A stretch of 64,000 bases of DNA from Maribacter sp. Its GTDB lineage: Bacteria; Bacteroidota; Bacteroidia; Flavobacteriales; Flavobacteriaceae. Positions 28,101 through 36,469 of this stretch are shown here, one piece after another. Numbering within the stretch: position 1 is the first letter of the stretch; every line of letters begins with the position of its first letter. Position numbers and translations under genes: made by a program. The notes below the pieces were generated by a model. It did not search any database and had not been told where the DNA came from. It saw only the letters and a program-made list of their open reading frames with translations. Location of the stretch: NCBI GenBank assembly GCA_002749285.1, contig PDPR01000008.1:124001-188000 (forward strand). The letters are read 5' to 3'.

Positions 28101-28817
28101 TTCGAATTCCTTTTCCTCATAGAAATCGGGCTTATCGGCACTTTTGGGGGCAAATTGGATAGCCTTGGGGCCTTTTACAAAAGCTACATTGTCCTTATAT
28201 GCCGAAACGATATCATTTGGGTTTTCTTGGGATGTCTTTTTTATGAGTTCGAACAGGGATGACGGTTTTTCCTTTCCATCGATCTTGAAGATGCCATTGA
28301 ATATCTTATGCCGACAATGCTCCGAATTCACTTGGCTAAAACCGAATACTTCCGAATCGGTCAATTTGCGTCCGATCTTTTCGGAAAGTTGGTTCAAATA
28401 GGTTACTTCCTCCTCATTTAAAGAGAGCCCTTCCTGTGCATTATATGCGGCAATATCATCAATCCCCAAAATGGATTCAGGAACTACATCGATCTTGAAA
28501 ACCTTTTGGGTCAAGGTGTTGAATTTTTGGGAAAGCATAGGGTCGAAATCAGAAAAACCGGCATCAACAGCTTTGAATTCCTCGATACGACTAATGCCTT
28601 CAATCCCCATATTTTGGGTGATTTCGGTGGCATTGGTACTCCAAGGTGTGACCATGGCTGCCCTAGGGCCAACAAAAAAGGCGTCAAGAGACGCCACATT
28701 TATCCTTGGTTGATTGCCAAATAACCAAGTAAGTTTATTAATATTTTCCTGAGAAAGTTCTTGTTCCGTTTGTACCGCAAAAACCTTTTTGTCTACATTC
28801 CCGAAAAAGTGAATCAT
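25158..28817 (-). CDS. purL: Phosphoribosylformylglycinamidine synthase, large single-chain form, 1219 aa
   Basis: Fourth step of purine synthesis: converts FGAR to FGAM using ATP and glutamine. The N-terminal linker domain is followed by two AIRS-like ATP-binding halves, with SETHNFP-like sequence [28 protein letters not shown] (split over the first half), GGAAVSS and [11 protein letters not shown]. The C-terminal glutaminase has the nucleophile Cys in GICNGCQLF and the His/Glu region in [13 protein letters not shown]. It therefore does not need separate PurQ and PurS. No purine operon is adjacent; purB lies about 33 kb away in this window. Confidence 0.96.
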   Translation of the reverse strand: [1219 protein letters not shown]

Positions 28818-28916
28818 AAATCCTGTAAAGCGTTAAGTTTGATAAAACACAAATCTACATCTTTTTAGGCTATGAAAACAGATGAAAAGTTAACAGTTGT
28901 CCATGGTGGTTGTTGA

Positions 28917-30128
28917 TTACTTTCTTTGAAGCAATGCCATGTAAAAAGCATCGAACCCACTCTTTGAGGCATATATCCTCTTTTCTTGGGCCAGTGTAAA
29001 TCCAGAGCCTTCCCCAGAGGCCAAGAATGTATTTACTTGACCTGAGTTTTCCTGAGGGAGGATAGAACAGGTGGCATAAACCATTTTTCCTCCTGGTTTC
29101 ACCATTTTACTATAACTTTTCAGGATCTCCTGTTGTGTTTTCGTGATCTTATCCAAAAACCAGGGCTGTAGTTTCCATTTGGCATCAGGGTTCCTTCGCA
29201 ATACACCAAGTCCGGTACAAGGAGCATCAATAAGTACCCTATCCGCCTTACCGTATAATTTTTTGATCGTCTTGGTAGAGTGTATATGTCGAGGTTCGAT
29301 GTTATGGGCCCCATTTCTTCTCGCCCTACGTTTTAGCTCTTTGAGCTTATTCTCGTAGATATCCATTGCAATAATTTGTCCTTTGTTCTCCATTAAGGCG
29401 GCTAGGTGCAAGGTTTTTCCACCAGCACCGGCACAAGTGTCCACTATGCGTTCACCGGGTTGGGGGTCTAAAAATTCCGACACCAATTGTGAGGAGGCAT
29501 CCTGCACTTCAAAATATCCGTCTTTAAAGGCCTTGGTGGTGAATACATTGGCTCTTTCGGTAAGTTGTAGGGCATCGGGATACCCTTTTATCGCTTCGGA
29601 AACAACACCCTCGTCAAGTAAGGCCTTACGTAGTTTCTCTTTGGTGGTGTTTAACGTGTTTACACGTAAAATAACATCGGCTTGTTGGTTTAGGGCAGCG
29701 ATTTCCTTGGTCCATAATTTATCCCCTAGGGCTTTTTCACCCAAAGTATCCAACCAATCAGGGATGGATTCCCTGTATTTCCTGATTTTTGAAAGTTCAT
29801 CGAACTTACCCTTGATCCTTCTTGCGGGTACTGGCTCCAACTGTTTCCAATCGGGCAGTTCAATACCTTTTAAAACGGCCCAGACAGCGAACATTCTAAA
29901 AAGATTGGCACGACTGTACGGGGCCTTTACTTCGGCAATTTCAGCATACAAACGTTTCCATCGTACGATATCATAGGTGGTCTCGGCGATAAAACCTCTA
30001 TCACGCGCGCCCCAACGCTTGTCCTGTTTCAATGTTTTCTGGACGACCTTATCGGCATATTCCCCATCGTTAAAGATGTTTCCAAGGGCATTGACCACTG
30101 CAAAAACTAAATTCCTATGAAGTTTCAT
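28917..30128 (-). CDS. RsmB-type RNA (cytosine-5) methyltransferase, 403 aa
   Basis: SAM-dependent rRNA m5C methyltransferase of the RsmB/NOP2 family. The N-terminal NusB-like RNA-binding part (about 1-130) precedes the Rossmann core: GERIVDTCAGAGGKTLHLA (motif I), IAMDIYENKL, DRVLIDAPCTGLGVLRRNPD with the catalytic-region Cys (motif IV), and MVYATCSILPQEN with the second Cys (motif VI). It is located 99 bases upstream of purL on the same strand, with no terminator between. Exact target (C967 in E. coli RsmB) is inference. Confidence 0.9.
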   Translation of the reverse strand: MKLHRNLVFAVVNALGNIFNDGEYADKVVQKTLKQDKRWGARDRGFIAETTYDIVRWKRLYAEIAEVKAPYSRANLFRMFAVWAVLKGIELPDWKQLEPVPARRIKGKFDELSKIRKYRESIPDWLDTLGEKALGDKLWTKEIAALNQQADVILRVNTLNTTKEKLRKALLDEGVVSEAIKGYPDALQLTERANVFTTKAFKDGYFEVQDASSQLVSEFLDPQPGERIVDTCAGAGGKTLHLAALMENKGQIIAMDIYENKLKELKRRARRNGAHNIEPRHIHSTKTIKKLYGKADRVLIDAPCTGLGVLRRNPDAKWKLQPWFLDKITKTQQEILKSYSKMVKPGGKMVYATCSILPQENSGQVNTFLASGEGSGFTLAQEKRIYASKSGFDAFYMALLQRK

Positions 30129-30198
30129 AACTAAAAATAAGGCTGCAAAGGTATCGTTTTGACCGCTATTCTATCTATTTTTGGATAAAATTATTCTT

Positions 30199-31230
30199 AT
30201 GCGAAATTATGCGTGCCTGTTGATGGTCCTTATGGTAATCGGATGTAGTGGTGAAAAAGGGAACAGCCCCTTTACCGAAGTACAAATGGAAACACTTTTT
30301 TCGGACTCCTTGAGTATAAGGGCCATAGAACTTATGAATAATAGTCTGGCCTTTGCTGCCGATCAGGGTGTCTTTGGCAGTATTGATCTGAATACGGGTC
30401 AGGTTCGTACGAATATTCAAAAACGGGATTCCGTTCTTCCCGAATTCAGGGCTGTGGCACATACGGCAACGGATTTTTTCATGCTTTCGGTCTCTAGTCC
30501 TGCCTTATTATATAAAACAGGGAACACTGGAATGCAGCTTGTGTATATGGAATCGGGTGAAAATGTCTTTTATGATGCAATGACCTTTTGGAATGACAAG
30601 GAAGGTATTGCCATTGGGGATGCCGTAAATGGGTGCATATCGATTATCATCACTCGTGATGGGGGGTTAACATGGAACAAGGTGCCCTGTACGAAACTAC
30701 CCAAGGCAATGAAAGGGGAGGGGGCATTTGCGGCCAGTAATACCAACATTAAGACTATAGGGGGGAAGACATGGGTAGCGACGACGAGCGGTCAGGTTTA
30801 TTTTTCCGGTGACAAGGGAGGGACCTGGGAGGTCCAAACAACGCCAATACTAGGAAAGGAGGATTCCCAAGGTATTTACTCCATTGATTTTTACAATGAA
30901 AGCTTAGGGATTGCCGTAGGTGGTGATTATACCCACCCAGAAGGAAATAGTGCCAATAAGGCCATAACCGAAGATGGTGGTGAAAGTTGGACCCTGTTGG
31001 CGGATGGCCAAGAGCCAAATTACAAGAGTTGTGTACGGTTTGTGCCCAATTCAGGAGGTAATGGCATAGTGGCGGTAGGCTTTACCGGAATCACATACTC
31101 AAGCAATAAAGGACAGAGCTGGGCCAAATTATCCGATGAACCCTTCTATACCTTACGTTTTTTAAACGATTCGATTGCCTATGCGGCGGGTAAGAACAGG
31201 ATTTCCAAATTATCCTTTACATCGAAATAA
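30199..31230 (+). CDS. Ycf48/BNR-repeat lipoprotein, 343 aa
   Basis: ATG at 30199 starts a lipoprotein signal (lipobox VIGC followed by SGEKG). The rest is a seven-bladed propeller in character, with BNR-like repeats: TRDGGLTWNKV, SGDKGGTWEVQ, TEDGGESWTLL and SSNKGQSWAKL. Bacteroidota proteins like this are usually annotated as oxidoreductase or Ycf48-like; no photosystem is implied. The function is unknown; binding of a protein or glycan at the outer membrane is plausible. It is divergent from the RsmB-type gene. Confidence 0.82.
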   Translation: MRNYACLLMVLMVIGCSGEKGNSPFTEVQMETLFSDSLSIRAIELMNNSLAFAADQGVFGSIDLNTGQVRTNIQKRDSVLPEFRAVAHTATDFFMLSVSSPALLYKTGNTGMQLVYMESGENVFYDAMTFWNDKEGIAIGDAVNGCISIIITRDGGLTWNKVPCTKLPKAMKGEGAFAASNTNIKTIGGKTWVATTSGQVYFSGDKGGTWEVQTTPILGKEDSQGIYSIDFYNESLGIAVGGDYTHPEGNSANKAITEDGGESWTLLADGQEPNYKSCVRFVPNSGGNGIVAVGFTGITYSSNKGQSWAKLSDEPFYTLRFLNDSIAYAAGKNRISKLSFTSK

Positions 31231-31283
31231 GGGTCAATAAATACCTTGTTTTGGAATATGCCTTGCTTTTTATGGGTCGAAGA

Positions 31284-31739
31284 TCATTGTCCACGACCAC
31301 CTCTCTTATGGCGATATTGTCTCAATAAGTGTCGTTTAAACCCATTTTCGGTTTTTATCAACAAGAAGGTTTTCTTTGCGGAAATGACTTTTCGAATATC
31401 TTTTATAAACTGTTTCTCCTCCTTGTTCCTTTCGTCCATCAGGGCCATAAAATCCTCCAATAGGGCATTCACTTCCTGGTCCGATAGGGCTTCCATGTCC
31501 TTTGTCCGTCTATGGATTTGATTGCGTTCCCTGTTTCTAAAGGCCTCCATTTTATCTTGATGGGTGTTGTAAATGGGCCAAAAAGCCTCGGCCTCACTAG
31601 CGGTGAATTCCAGCTGTTCCGTAATATAAGCTATTTTGAGTGTTCTTATTTTTTCTTTATCGGGTCTGTGCTGTCCAAAGATAAGTGTTGTTGCGGATAG
31701 CATTAACAATAGTACCGTAATGTTCTTATAGTCAATCAT
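31284..31739 (-). CDS. Spy/CpxP-like periplasmic protein of the ECF locus, 151 aa
   Basis: Signal peptide (ITVLLLMLSATTLIFG) and a helical, highly charged mature part. YITEQLEFTASEAEAFWPIYNTH resembles the LTxxQ-type helical hairpin of Spy/CpxP and heavy-metal sensor proteins; similar flavobacterial proteins are labelled sensor of ECF-type sigma factor. The C-terminus is very basic (KRHLLRQYRHKRGGRGQ). It overlaps the membrane protein gene by 8 bases and closes a sigma / anti-sigma / sensor cluster, so it may sense envelope stress for the sigma factor. Confidence 0.75.
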   Translation of the reverse strand: MIDYKNITVLLLMLSATTLIFGQHRPDKEKIRTLKIAYITEQLEFTASEAEAFWPIYNTHQDKMEAFRNRERNQIHRRTKDMEALSDQEVNALLEDFMALMDERNKEEKQFIKDIRKVISAKKTFLLIKTENGFKRHLLRQYRHKRGGRGQ

Positions 31740-32268
31740 TATCGTAATCGTATAGATTTAATTCTTCAATAGTATCAATAGTATCATCCAGATAATCGAT
31801 GATGTCCCCATTGTCGATCCGATATTCCAAAATATCGGAAACTTCGAGATTATCAACAGGGACCACTTCCGCGATTTCATAAGTTGAAAAGCCTATATCG
31901 GTCCGTTCAAAATAATCCTCGATATCGGAACTGGCCAAACTTTCAAAAGTCAGTTCCGGCGATTGGTCGAGTCGTATTGCAACTGTAAGGAGAATCATGA
32001 TAGCAACCGATGCGGCTGTAAGGTAAAGGTATTTACGCCAAGGATCGAGTGTGGCAACCTTGGATTCATCCTCTTTTAATTTTGTCCGTATTTTTGAATG
32101 TAACCCTTCAAAATAGGCATCGGGAATTTTAAACCCCCCAGATCTGGGCAACAAAGGGTCGTGCCGGTCATCCTTGGAAGTTGAAATACTTTCCATGAGA
32201 TGGCCCGTAAACCTTTCGAAATACTTTTCGGGGACCTTAAATCCCTTTTTGTCATCTGTCTTTCCCAT
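31732..32268 (-). CDS. Membrane protein, probable anti-sigma factor, 178 aa
   Basis: A cytoplasmic N-terminal half, one membrane helix (about 80-98, YLYLTAASVAIMILLTVAI) and an acidic outer tail full of Asp and Glu. The N-terminal half contains an internal repeat: GFKVPEKYFERF (9-20) and GFKIPDAYFEGL (45-56), which may be two short sigma-binding modules. There is no zinc HxxxCxxC. Position between an ECF sigma gene (33 bases upstream) and a Spy-like gene supports an anti-sigma role, but the sequence alone does not prove it. Confidence 0.7.
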   Translation of the reverse strand: MGKTDDKKGFKVPEKYFERFTGHLMESISTSKDDRHDPLLPRSGGFKIPDAYFEGLHSKIRTKLKEDESKVATLDPWRKYLYLTAASVAIMILLTVAIRLDQSPELTFESLASSDIEDYFERTDIGFSTYEIAEVVPVDNLEVSDILEYRIDNGDIIDYLDDTIDTIEELNLYDYDND

Positions 32269-32301
32269 TTTTATTCTTTGACTTTCAATAGTCCAAAAGG
32301 T

Positions 32302-32886
32302 TTAATCATCTTTTAGAAAGGCTTTTAGTTTTGTAACGGCCAAATGATAGGATGCTTTTAAACCACCTAGCGAAGTATCTAATATTCCTGAGATCTCCTC
32401 GTATTTCATTTCCTGGAAATACTTCATGTTGAATACCAGTTTTTGCTTTTCGGGCAAACGGGCAATGGCCTTTTGAAGCTTCAATTGTACTTCATCCCCA
32501 TCAAAATATACATCAGCCTGTAAATTGGATACCATTCTTTCTTGAAGCTCAGTATCGGAAATACCCATTTTGTTCGATTTTTTTTTCAGAAAAGTCAGGG
32601 ATTCATTGGTAGCTATACGGTAAATCCATGAATACAATTGGCTCTCCCCTTTGAATCCGTTGATATTCCTATATACTTTGATAAAGGTATCCTGAAGGAC
32701 ATCATCGGTGTCATCATGGCTCAGGACTATTCCCCGTATATGCCAATAAAGCCTTTCCTTATAGGTGTCCACCAATACCTCAAAGGCCTTGTCCAGGGTT
32801 TCCGGCCGTCTTAATTCGTCGAGTAATGTATCTTCGGCAATCAAATTACAACACTTAGGTTTTGTATAAGACCCATTTAAGGACAA
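32302..32886 (-). CDS. ECF RNA polymerase sigma factor, 194 aa
   Basis: Sigma-70 family, extracytoplasmic function type. Region 2: DDVLQDTFIKVYRNINGF with WIYRIATNESL; region 4: LPEKQKLVFNMKYFQEM and the HTH YEEISGILDTSLGGLKASYH. The only in-frame initiator at the 5' end is a TTG at 32886; no ATG occurs before region 2, so this start is tentative. It starts 26 bases after the ABC exporter stop and is followed by the membrane protein and Spy-like genes, together forming a likely signalling unit. Confidence 0.87.
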   Translation of the reverse strand: MSLNGSYTKPKCCNLIAEDTLLDELRRPETLDKAFEVLVDTYKERLYWHIRGIVLSHDDTDDVLQDTFIKVYRNINGFKGESQLYSWIYRIATNESLTFLKKKSNKMGISDTELQERMVSNLQADVYFDGDEVQLKLQKAIARLPEKQKLVFNMKYFQEMKYEEISGILDTSLGGLKASYHLAVTKLKAFLKDD

Positions 32887-32912
32887 AAGGTTTAACCCTT
32901 TCCCAATAAGTT

Positions 32913-34733
32913 CTATAAGGATTGCATCTCGACCAGTTTCTTATAAACCCCGTTTTTGGCCAAAAGTTCGGTATGTGGGCCTTGTTCGACAATTTCCCCT
33001 TTCTGGAGCACCACAATGGAACTCGCTTTCTGAACAGTGGATAATCGATGTGCAATTACGATCGAGGTCCTGTGCAACATCATTTTTTCAAGGGCATCCT
33101 GTACCAACCGTTCACTTTCCGTGTCCAATGCGGAGGTTGCCTCGTCGAGTATCATTATAGGGGGGTTTTTAAGAACGGCCCTCGCAATGGAGATACGTTG
33201 CTTTTGGCCACCGCTTAACTTATTGCCACTATCCCCGATATTGGTGTCATATCCATTTGGCAATAATGTAATGAATTCATGGGCATTGGCGATTTTAGCC
33301 GCTTCCATGATTTCATCATCAGTGGTGTTCTCCTTGCCCATACCAATATTGTTGCGGATGGTATCATTGAATAAAATGGAATCTTGGGTAACGAGTCCCA
33401 TCAAATCACGAAGTGATTTTTTGGAAATATCCTTGATGTTCGTACCATCAATGTTAATAGCCCCACTGTTTACATCGTAAAATCGGGTGACCAAATTGGC
33501 AATGGTACTCTTCCCACTTCCCGATTGACCTACCAATGCAACAGTATCCCCCTTAGGTACCTTCAAGTTAAAGTCTTTAAGCACAAATTCATCCTCGTAC
33601 TTAAAGGAGACATTTTGAAGTTCGATTCCATTTTCGAATGTATCTTTCCTTATGGCATCTTCCTTATCGATAATCGGGTTTTCGGTTTCAAGGATTTCCA
33701 GAACCCTTTCCGCTGCCGCATTTCCTTTTTTGACCCCGAACGATGCCTTGCTTATGGCCTTGGCCGGCGTTAGAATATTATATGCAAGTCCCATGTAGGC
33801 AATGAACGATGAGGCATCAAGGGTCTTTTCCACCAATACCATCTTGCCACCGAACCATAATAATACGCCAATTACCAAAATACCCAAAAATTCCCCTGTT
33901 GGTGAAGCCAGGTTCTGGCGGTTCAACAATTTATTCGAGAATTTAAAAAATCGCCCGGTAGATGTACTGAACGTTTTGAAAAAACGGGATTCAGCATTAA
34001 AGGCCTTAATGACCCGGAGTCCACCTAGGGTTTCCTCCACAATGGACAAAAACTCACCTTGTTCCTTTTGTACCCGATCCGATTTTTTTTTCAGTGATTT
34101 GCCGACCCTTGAAATAATGGCACCTGCAACAGGGATGAATATGAATACAAAAAGGGTCAGTTTGTAACTGATTCCGAACATGATCAAAATAGTGAACAGA
34201 ATGGTCAAGGGTTCACGTACGATCAGTTCCAATATGGAGAGGAACGAATGCTGTATTTCCAACACATCGGAGGTAATACGGGCTATGACATCCCCTTTTC
34301 GTTTCTCGGAATAATAGGAAATGGGCAGTTCCGTGATCTTTCGGTACATACGGTTACGAATGTCCTTCAAGACCCCATTACGCAAGAATGTAATAAAATA
34401 CATAGCTGCATAATTGAAGAAGTTCTTCAGCAGGAACAAAACCAGAACGAGTCCGATGACCAGGACCAGGCCTTTCATCTCGTCACCGTCCGAATAGTCT
34501 GTGACCCTATAGTTTATATAGTCCTGGAGATAATCCTTTAAATGGCCTATTCCTGTATACACGGGTTCCTTAAGAACTTTTTTCCCAGGTTTGAAAAGTA
34601 CATCCAACATTGGGATCAATGCTGCAAAGGAAAGGGCACTGAAAAGGGCATAAAGGATGTTGAAAAAGATGTTAAGAAATCCGTACTTCCTATATGGCTT
34701 CGCAAAACGAAGGATTTTCTTGAAATACTCCAT
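32913..34733 (-). CDS. ABC exporter, fused permease-ATPase (MsbA-like), 606 aa
   Basis: Half-transporter with six membrane helices in the first 320 residues, then a nucleotide-binding domain. Walker A GQSGSGKST, Q-loop LVTQDSILF, signature LSGGQKQRISIARA, Walker B MILDEATSALD, H-loop IVIAHRLS. Homodimers of this type flip lipids or export hydrophobic substrates. Its start codon overlaps the stop of the phosphosugar mutase gene (TAATG), so the two are translationally coupled. Together with the GT2 gene upstream this suggests a role in envelope glycolipid handling, which is inference. Confidence 0.92.
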   Translation of the reverse strand: MEYFKKILRFAKPYRKYGFLNIFFNILYALFSALSFAALIPMLDVLFKPGKKVLKEPVYTGIGHLKDYLQDYINYRVTDYSDGDEMKGLVLVIGLVLVLFLLKNFFNYAAMYFITFLRNGVLKDIRNRMYRKITELPISYYSEKRKGDVIARITSDVLEIQHSFLSILELIVREPLTILFTILIMFGISYKLTLFVFIFIPVAGAIISRVGKSLKKKSDRVQKEQGEFLSIVEETLGGLRVIKAFNAESRFFKTFSTSTGRFFKFSNKLLNRQNLASPTGEFLGILVIGVLLWFGGKMVLVEKTLDASSFIAYMGLAYNILTPAKAISKASFGVKKGNAAAERVLEILETENPIIDKEDAIRKDTFENGIELQNVSFKYEDEFVLKDFNLKVPKGDTVALVGQSGSGKSTIANLVTRFYDVNSGAINIDGTNIKDISKKSLRDLMGLVTQDSILFNDTIRNNIGMGKENTTDDEIMEAAKIANAHEFITLLPNGYDTNIGDSGNKLSGGQKQRISIARAVLKNPPIMILDEATSALDTESERLVQDALEKMMLHRTSIVIAHRLSTVQKASSIVVLQKGEIVEQGPHTELLAKNGVYKKLVEMQSL

Positions 34734-36442
34734 TAGCCGAGTTTCAGTTCACTGACAATGCGATCGAGCTTCGAATCGAGTTCTTTCCGAACTTTTCCAA
34801 AATCACCAACAGTGTCCAGTTTCGAGTTCACACTAAAGTAAAATTTGATTTTCGGTTCCGTTCCACTTGGTCTTGCGGCCATTCTTGTACCATCTTCAGT
34901 AGTGTATATCAACACGTTCGATTTTGGCACATCGATGGTCTCTGTTTTTCCGGTAATGGTATTGGTGGCCATGGAAGTGTTATAGTCATGGATCCATTCA
35001 ACCTTGGAACCATCGATTTCCTTAATAGGGTTCTCCCTATAATCGACCATCATTTGTTTGATCTCCCCAGCCCCGCTGATTCCTTTTTTTGTAATTGAGA
35101 CCAATTTCTCCTTATAGAAACCATAATCGACATAACATTGGATCAGTTCCTTATAAAACGAACTCCCCCTGGCCTTGGCATCTGCCGCGATTTCACAGGC
35201 CAATAGGGTAGCGGTAACAGCATCCTTGTCACGTACAAAATCACCGACCATAAACCCAAAACTTTCTTCACCACCACCAACAAAATACTGTTCGGGGAAA
35301 TCCTTGATTATTTTGGCTATCCATTTAAAACCGGTCAATACTATTTTGCAATCTACACCGTAAGCCTTGGCCAAGCCATTCATCATAGGTGTTGAAACTA
35401 TGGTGGAAGCTATGAATTCATTGCCTTTCATGCCTTTTCCCTTGCGTTTCCCCAACAAGAATTTGGTCATCATCACCATGGTCTGGTTTCCGTTCAACAG
35501 TTCTATTTCCCCCTTGGGGTTTCTTACCGCAATGCCCAACCTATCACTATCAGGGTCGGTGCCGATTACCATATCCGCACCAATTTCCCCCGCTTTCCTT
35601 ATAGCCATGGATAAGGCTTCGGGTTCCTCTGGGTTAGGGGATTTTACCGTCGGGAAGTTTCCGTCTGGTTTCTCTTGTTCCTTGATTATGGTTACATTGT
35701 TGTACCCGGCCCTCTTCAAGACCTCGGGAACCACTGTTATCGATGTCCCATGCAATGATGTGAAAACAATCTTGAAATCATCTTTCCCTTTGGCATTGAA
35801 GCTGCCATTGGCAACCGATGCGGTTATAAAGGCCTCGTCGACATCCTTGTCAATGTATTCGATCAATCCCTCATTGGCATTAAAGTTGATATCCTCGTAA
35901 GCCAGTTTGTCGATCTCACTAATGATCTCCCTATCCTGTGGGGGTACGATTTGGCCTCCATCGGTCCAATAGACTTTATAGCCATTGTATTCCGGAGGGT
36001 TGTGGGAAGCGGTCAAAACGATTCCCGCATGGCAATTGAGGTGTCTTACGGAGAATGATAATTCAGGTGTGGTCCTTAATTCGGAAAAAAGAAACACCTT
36101 GATGCCATTGGCCGAGAGTACATCCGCGACCGTTTTGGCGAATGTGTCACTATTATGACGGCAATCATAGGCAATCACTACCTTGATATCGTCATTCGGA
36201 TAGCTTTTCTTCAGGTAATTACCCAGCCCTTGGGTACTTTTCCCCAAGGTATATTTGTTGATCCTATTGGTTCCAACGCCCATAATACCACGCATGCCCC
36301 CCGTGCCAAATTCCATGTTCCTATAAAATCGGTCTTTTAGTCCTTCTGGGTCATTGGCGATAAGATCCTTGATTTCACTTTTGATATCAGCATCGAAAAA
36401 ATCTGAAAGCCAACTTTTCGCAGTAGTTAAAATAGATTCCAT
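34733..36442 (-). CDS. Phosphoglucomutase/phosphomannomutase family enzyme, 569 aa
   Basis: Alpha-D-phosphohexomutase. Active-site serine loop TASHNPPEYNGYK, metal-binding GTDPDSDRLG, sugar-binding GGGEESFG, and phosphate-binding RPSGTEPKIKFY at the C-terminus are all present. The long form (about 570 aa) matches the PgmB/ManB-like phospho-sugar mutases of Bacteroidota. It converts hexose-1-P and hexose-6-P for polysaccharide or glycolipid precursors. It lies 27 bases after the GT2 gene and overlaps the ABC exporter gene. Confidence 0.94.
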   Translation of the reverse strand: MESILTTAKSWLSDFFDADIKSEIKDLIANDPEGLKDRFYRNMEFGTGGMRGIMGVGTNRINKYTLGKSTQGLGNYLKKSYPNDDIKVVIAYDCRHNSDTFAKTVADVLSANGIKVFLFSELRTTPELSFSVRHLNCHAGIVLTASHNPPEYNGYKVYWTDGGQIVPPQDREIISEIDKLAYEDINFNANEGLIEYIDKDVDEAFITASVANGSFNAKGKDDFKIVFTSLHGTSITVVPEVLKRAGYNNVTIIKEQEKPDGNFPTVKSPNPEEPEALSMAIRKAGEIGADMVIGTDPDSDRLGIAVRNPKGEIELLNGNQTMVMMTKFLLGKRKGKGMKGNEFIASTIVSTPMMNGLAKAYGVDCKIVLTGFKWIAKIIKDFPEQYFVGGGEESFGFMVGDFVRDKDAVTATLLACEIAADAKARGSSFYKELIQCYVDYGFYKEKLVSITKKGISGAGEIKQMMVDYRENPIKEIDGSKVEWIHDYNTSMATNTITGKTETIDVPKSNVLIYTTEDGTRMAARPSGTEPKIKFYFSVNSKLDTVGDFGKVRKELDSKLDRIVSELKLG

Positions 36443-36469
36443 GTATTAGTATGTTTTTAGTGGGGTAAT

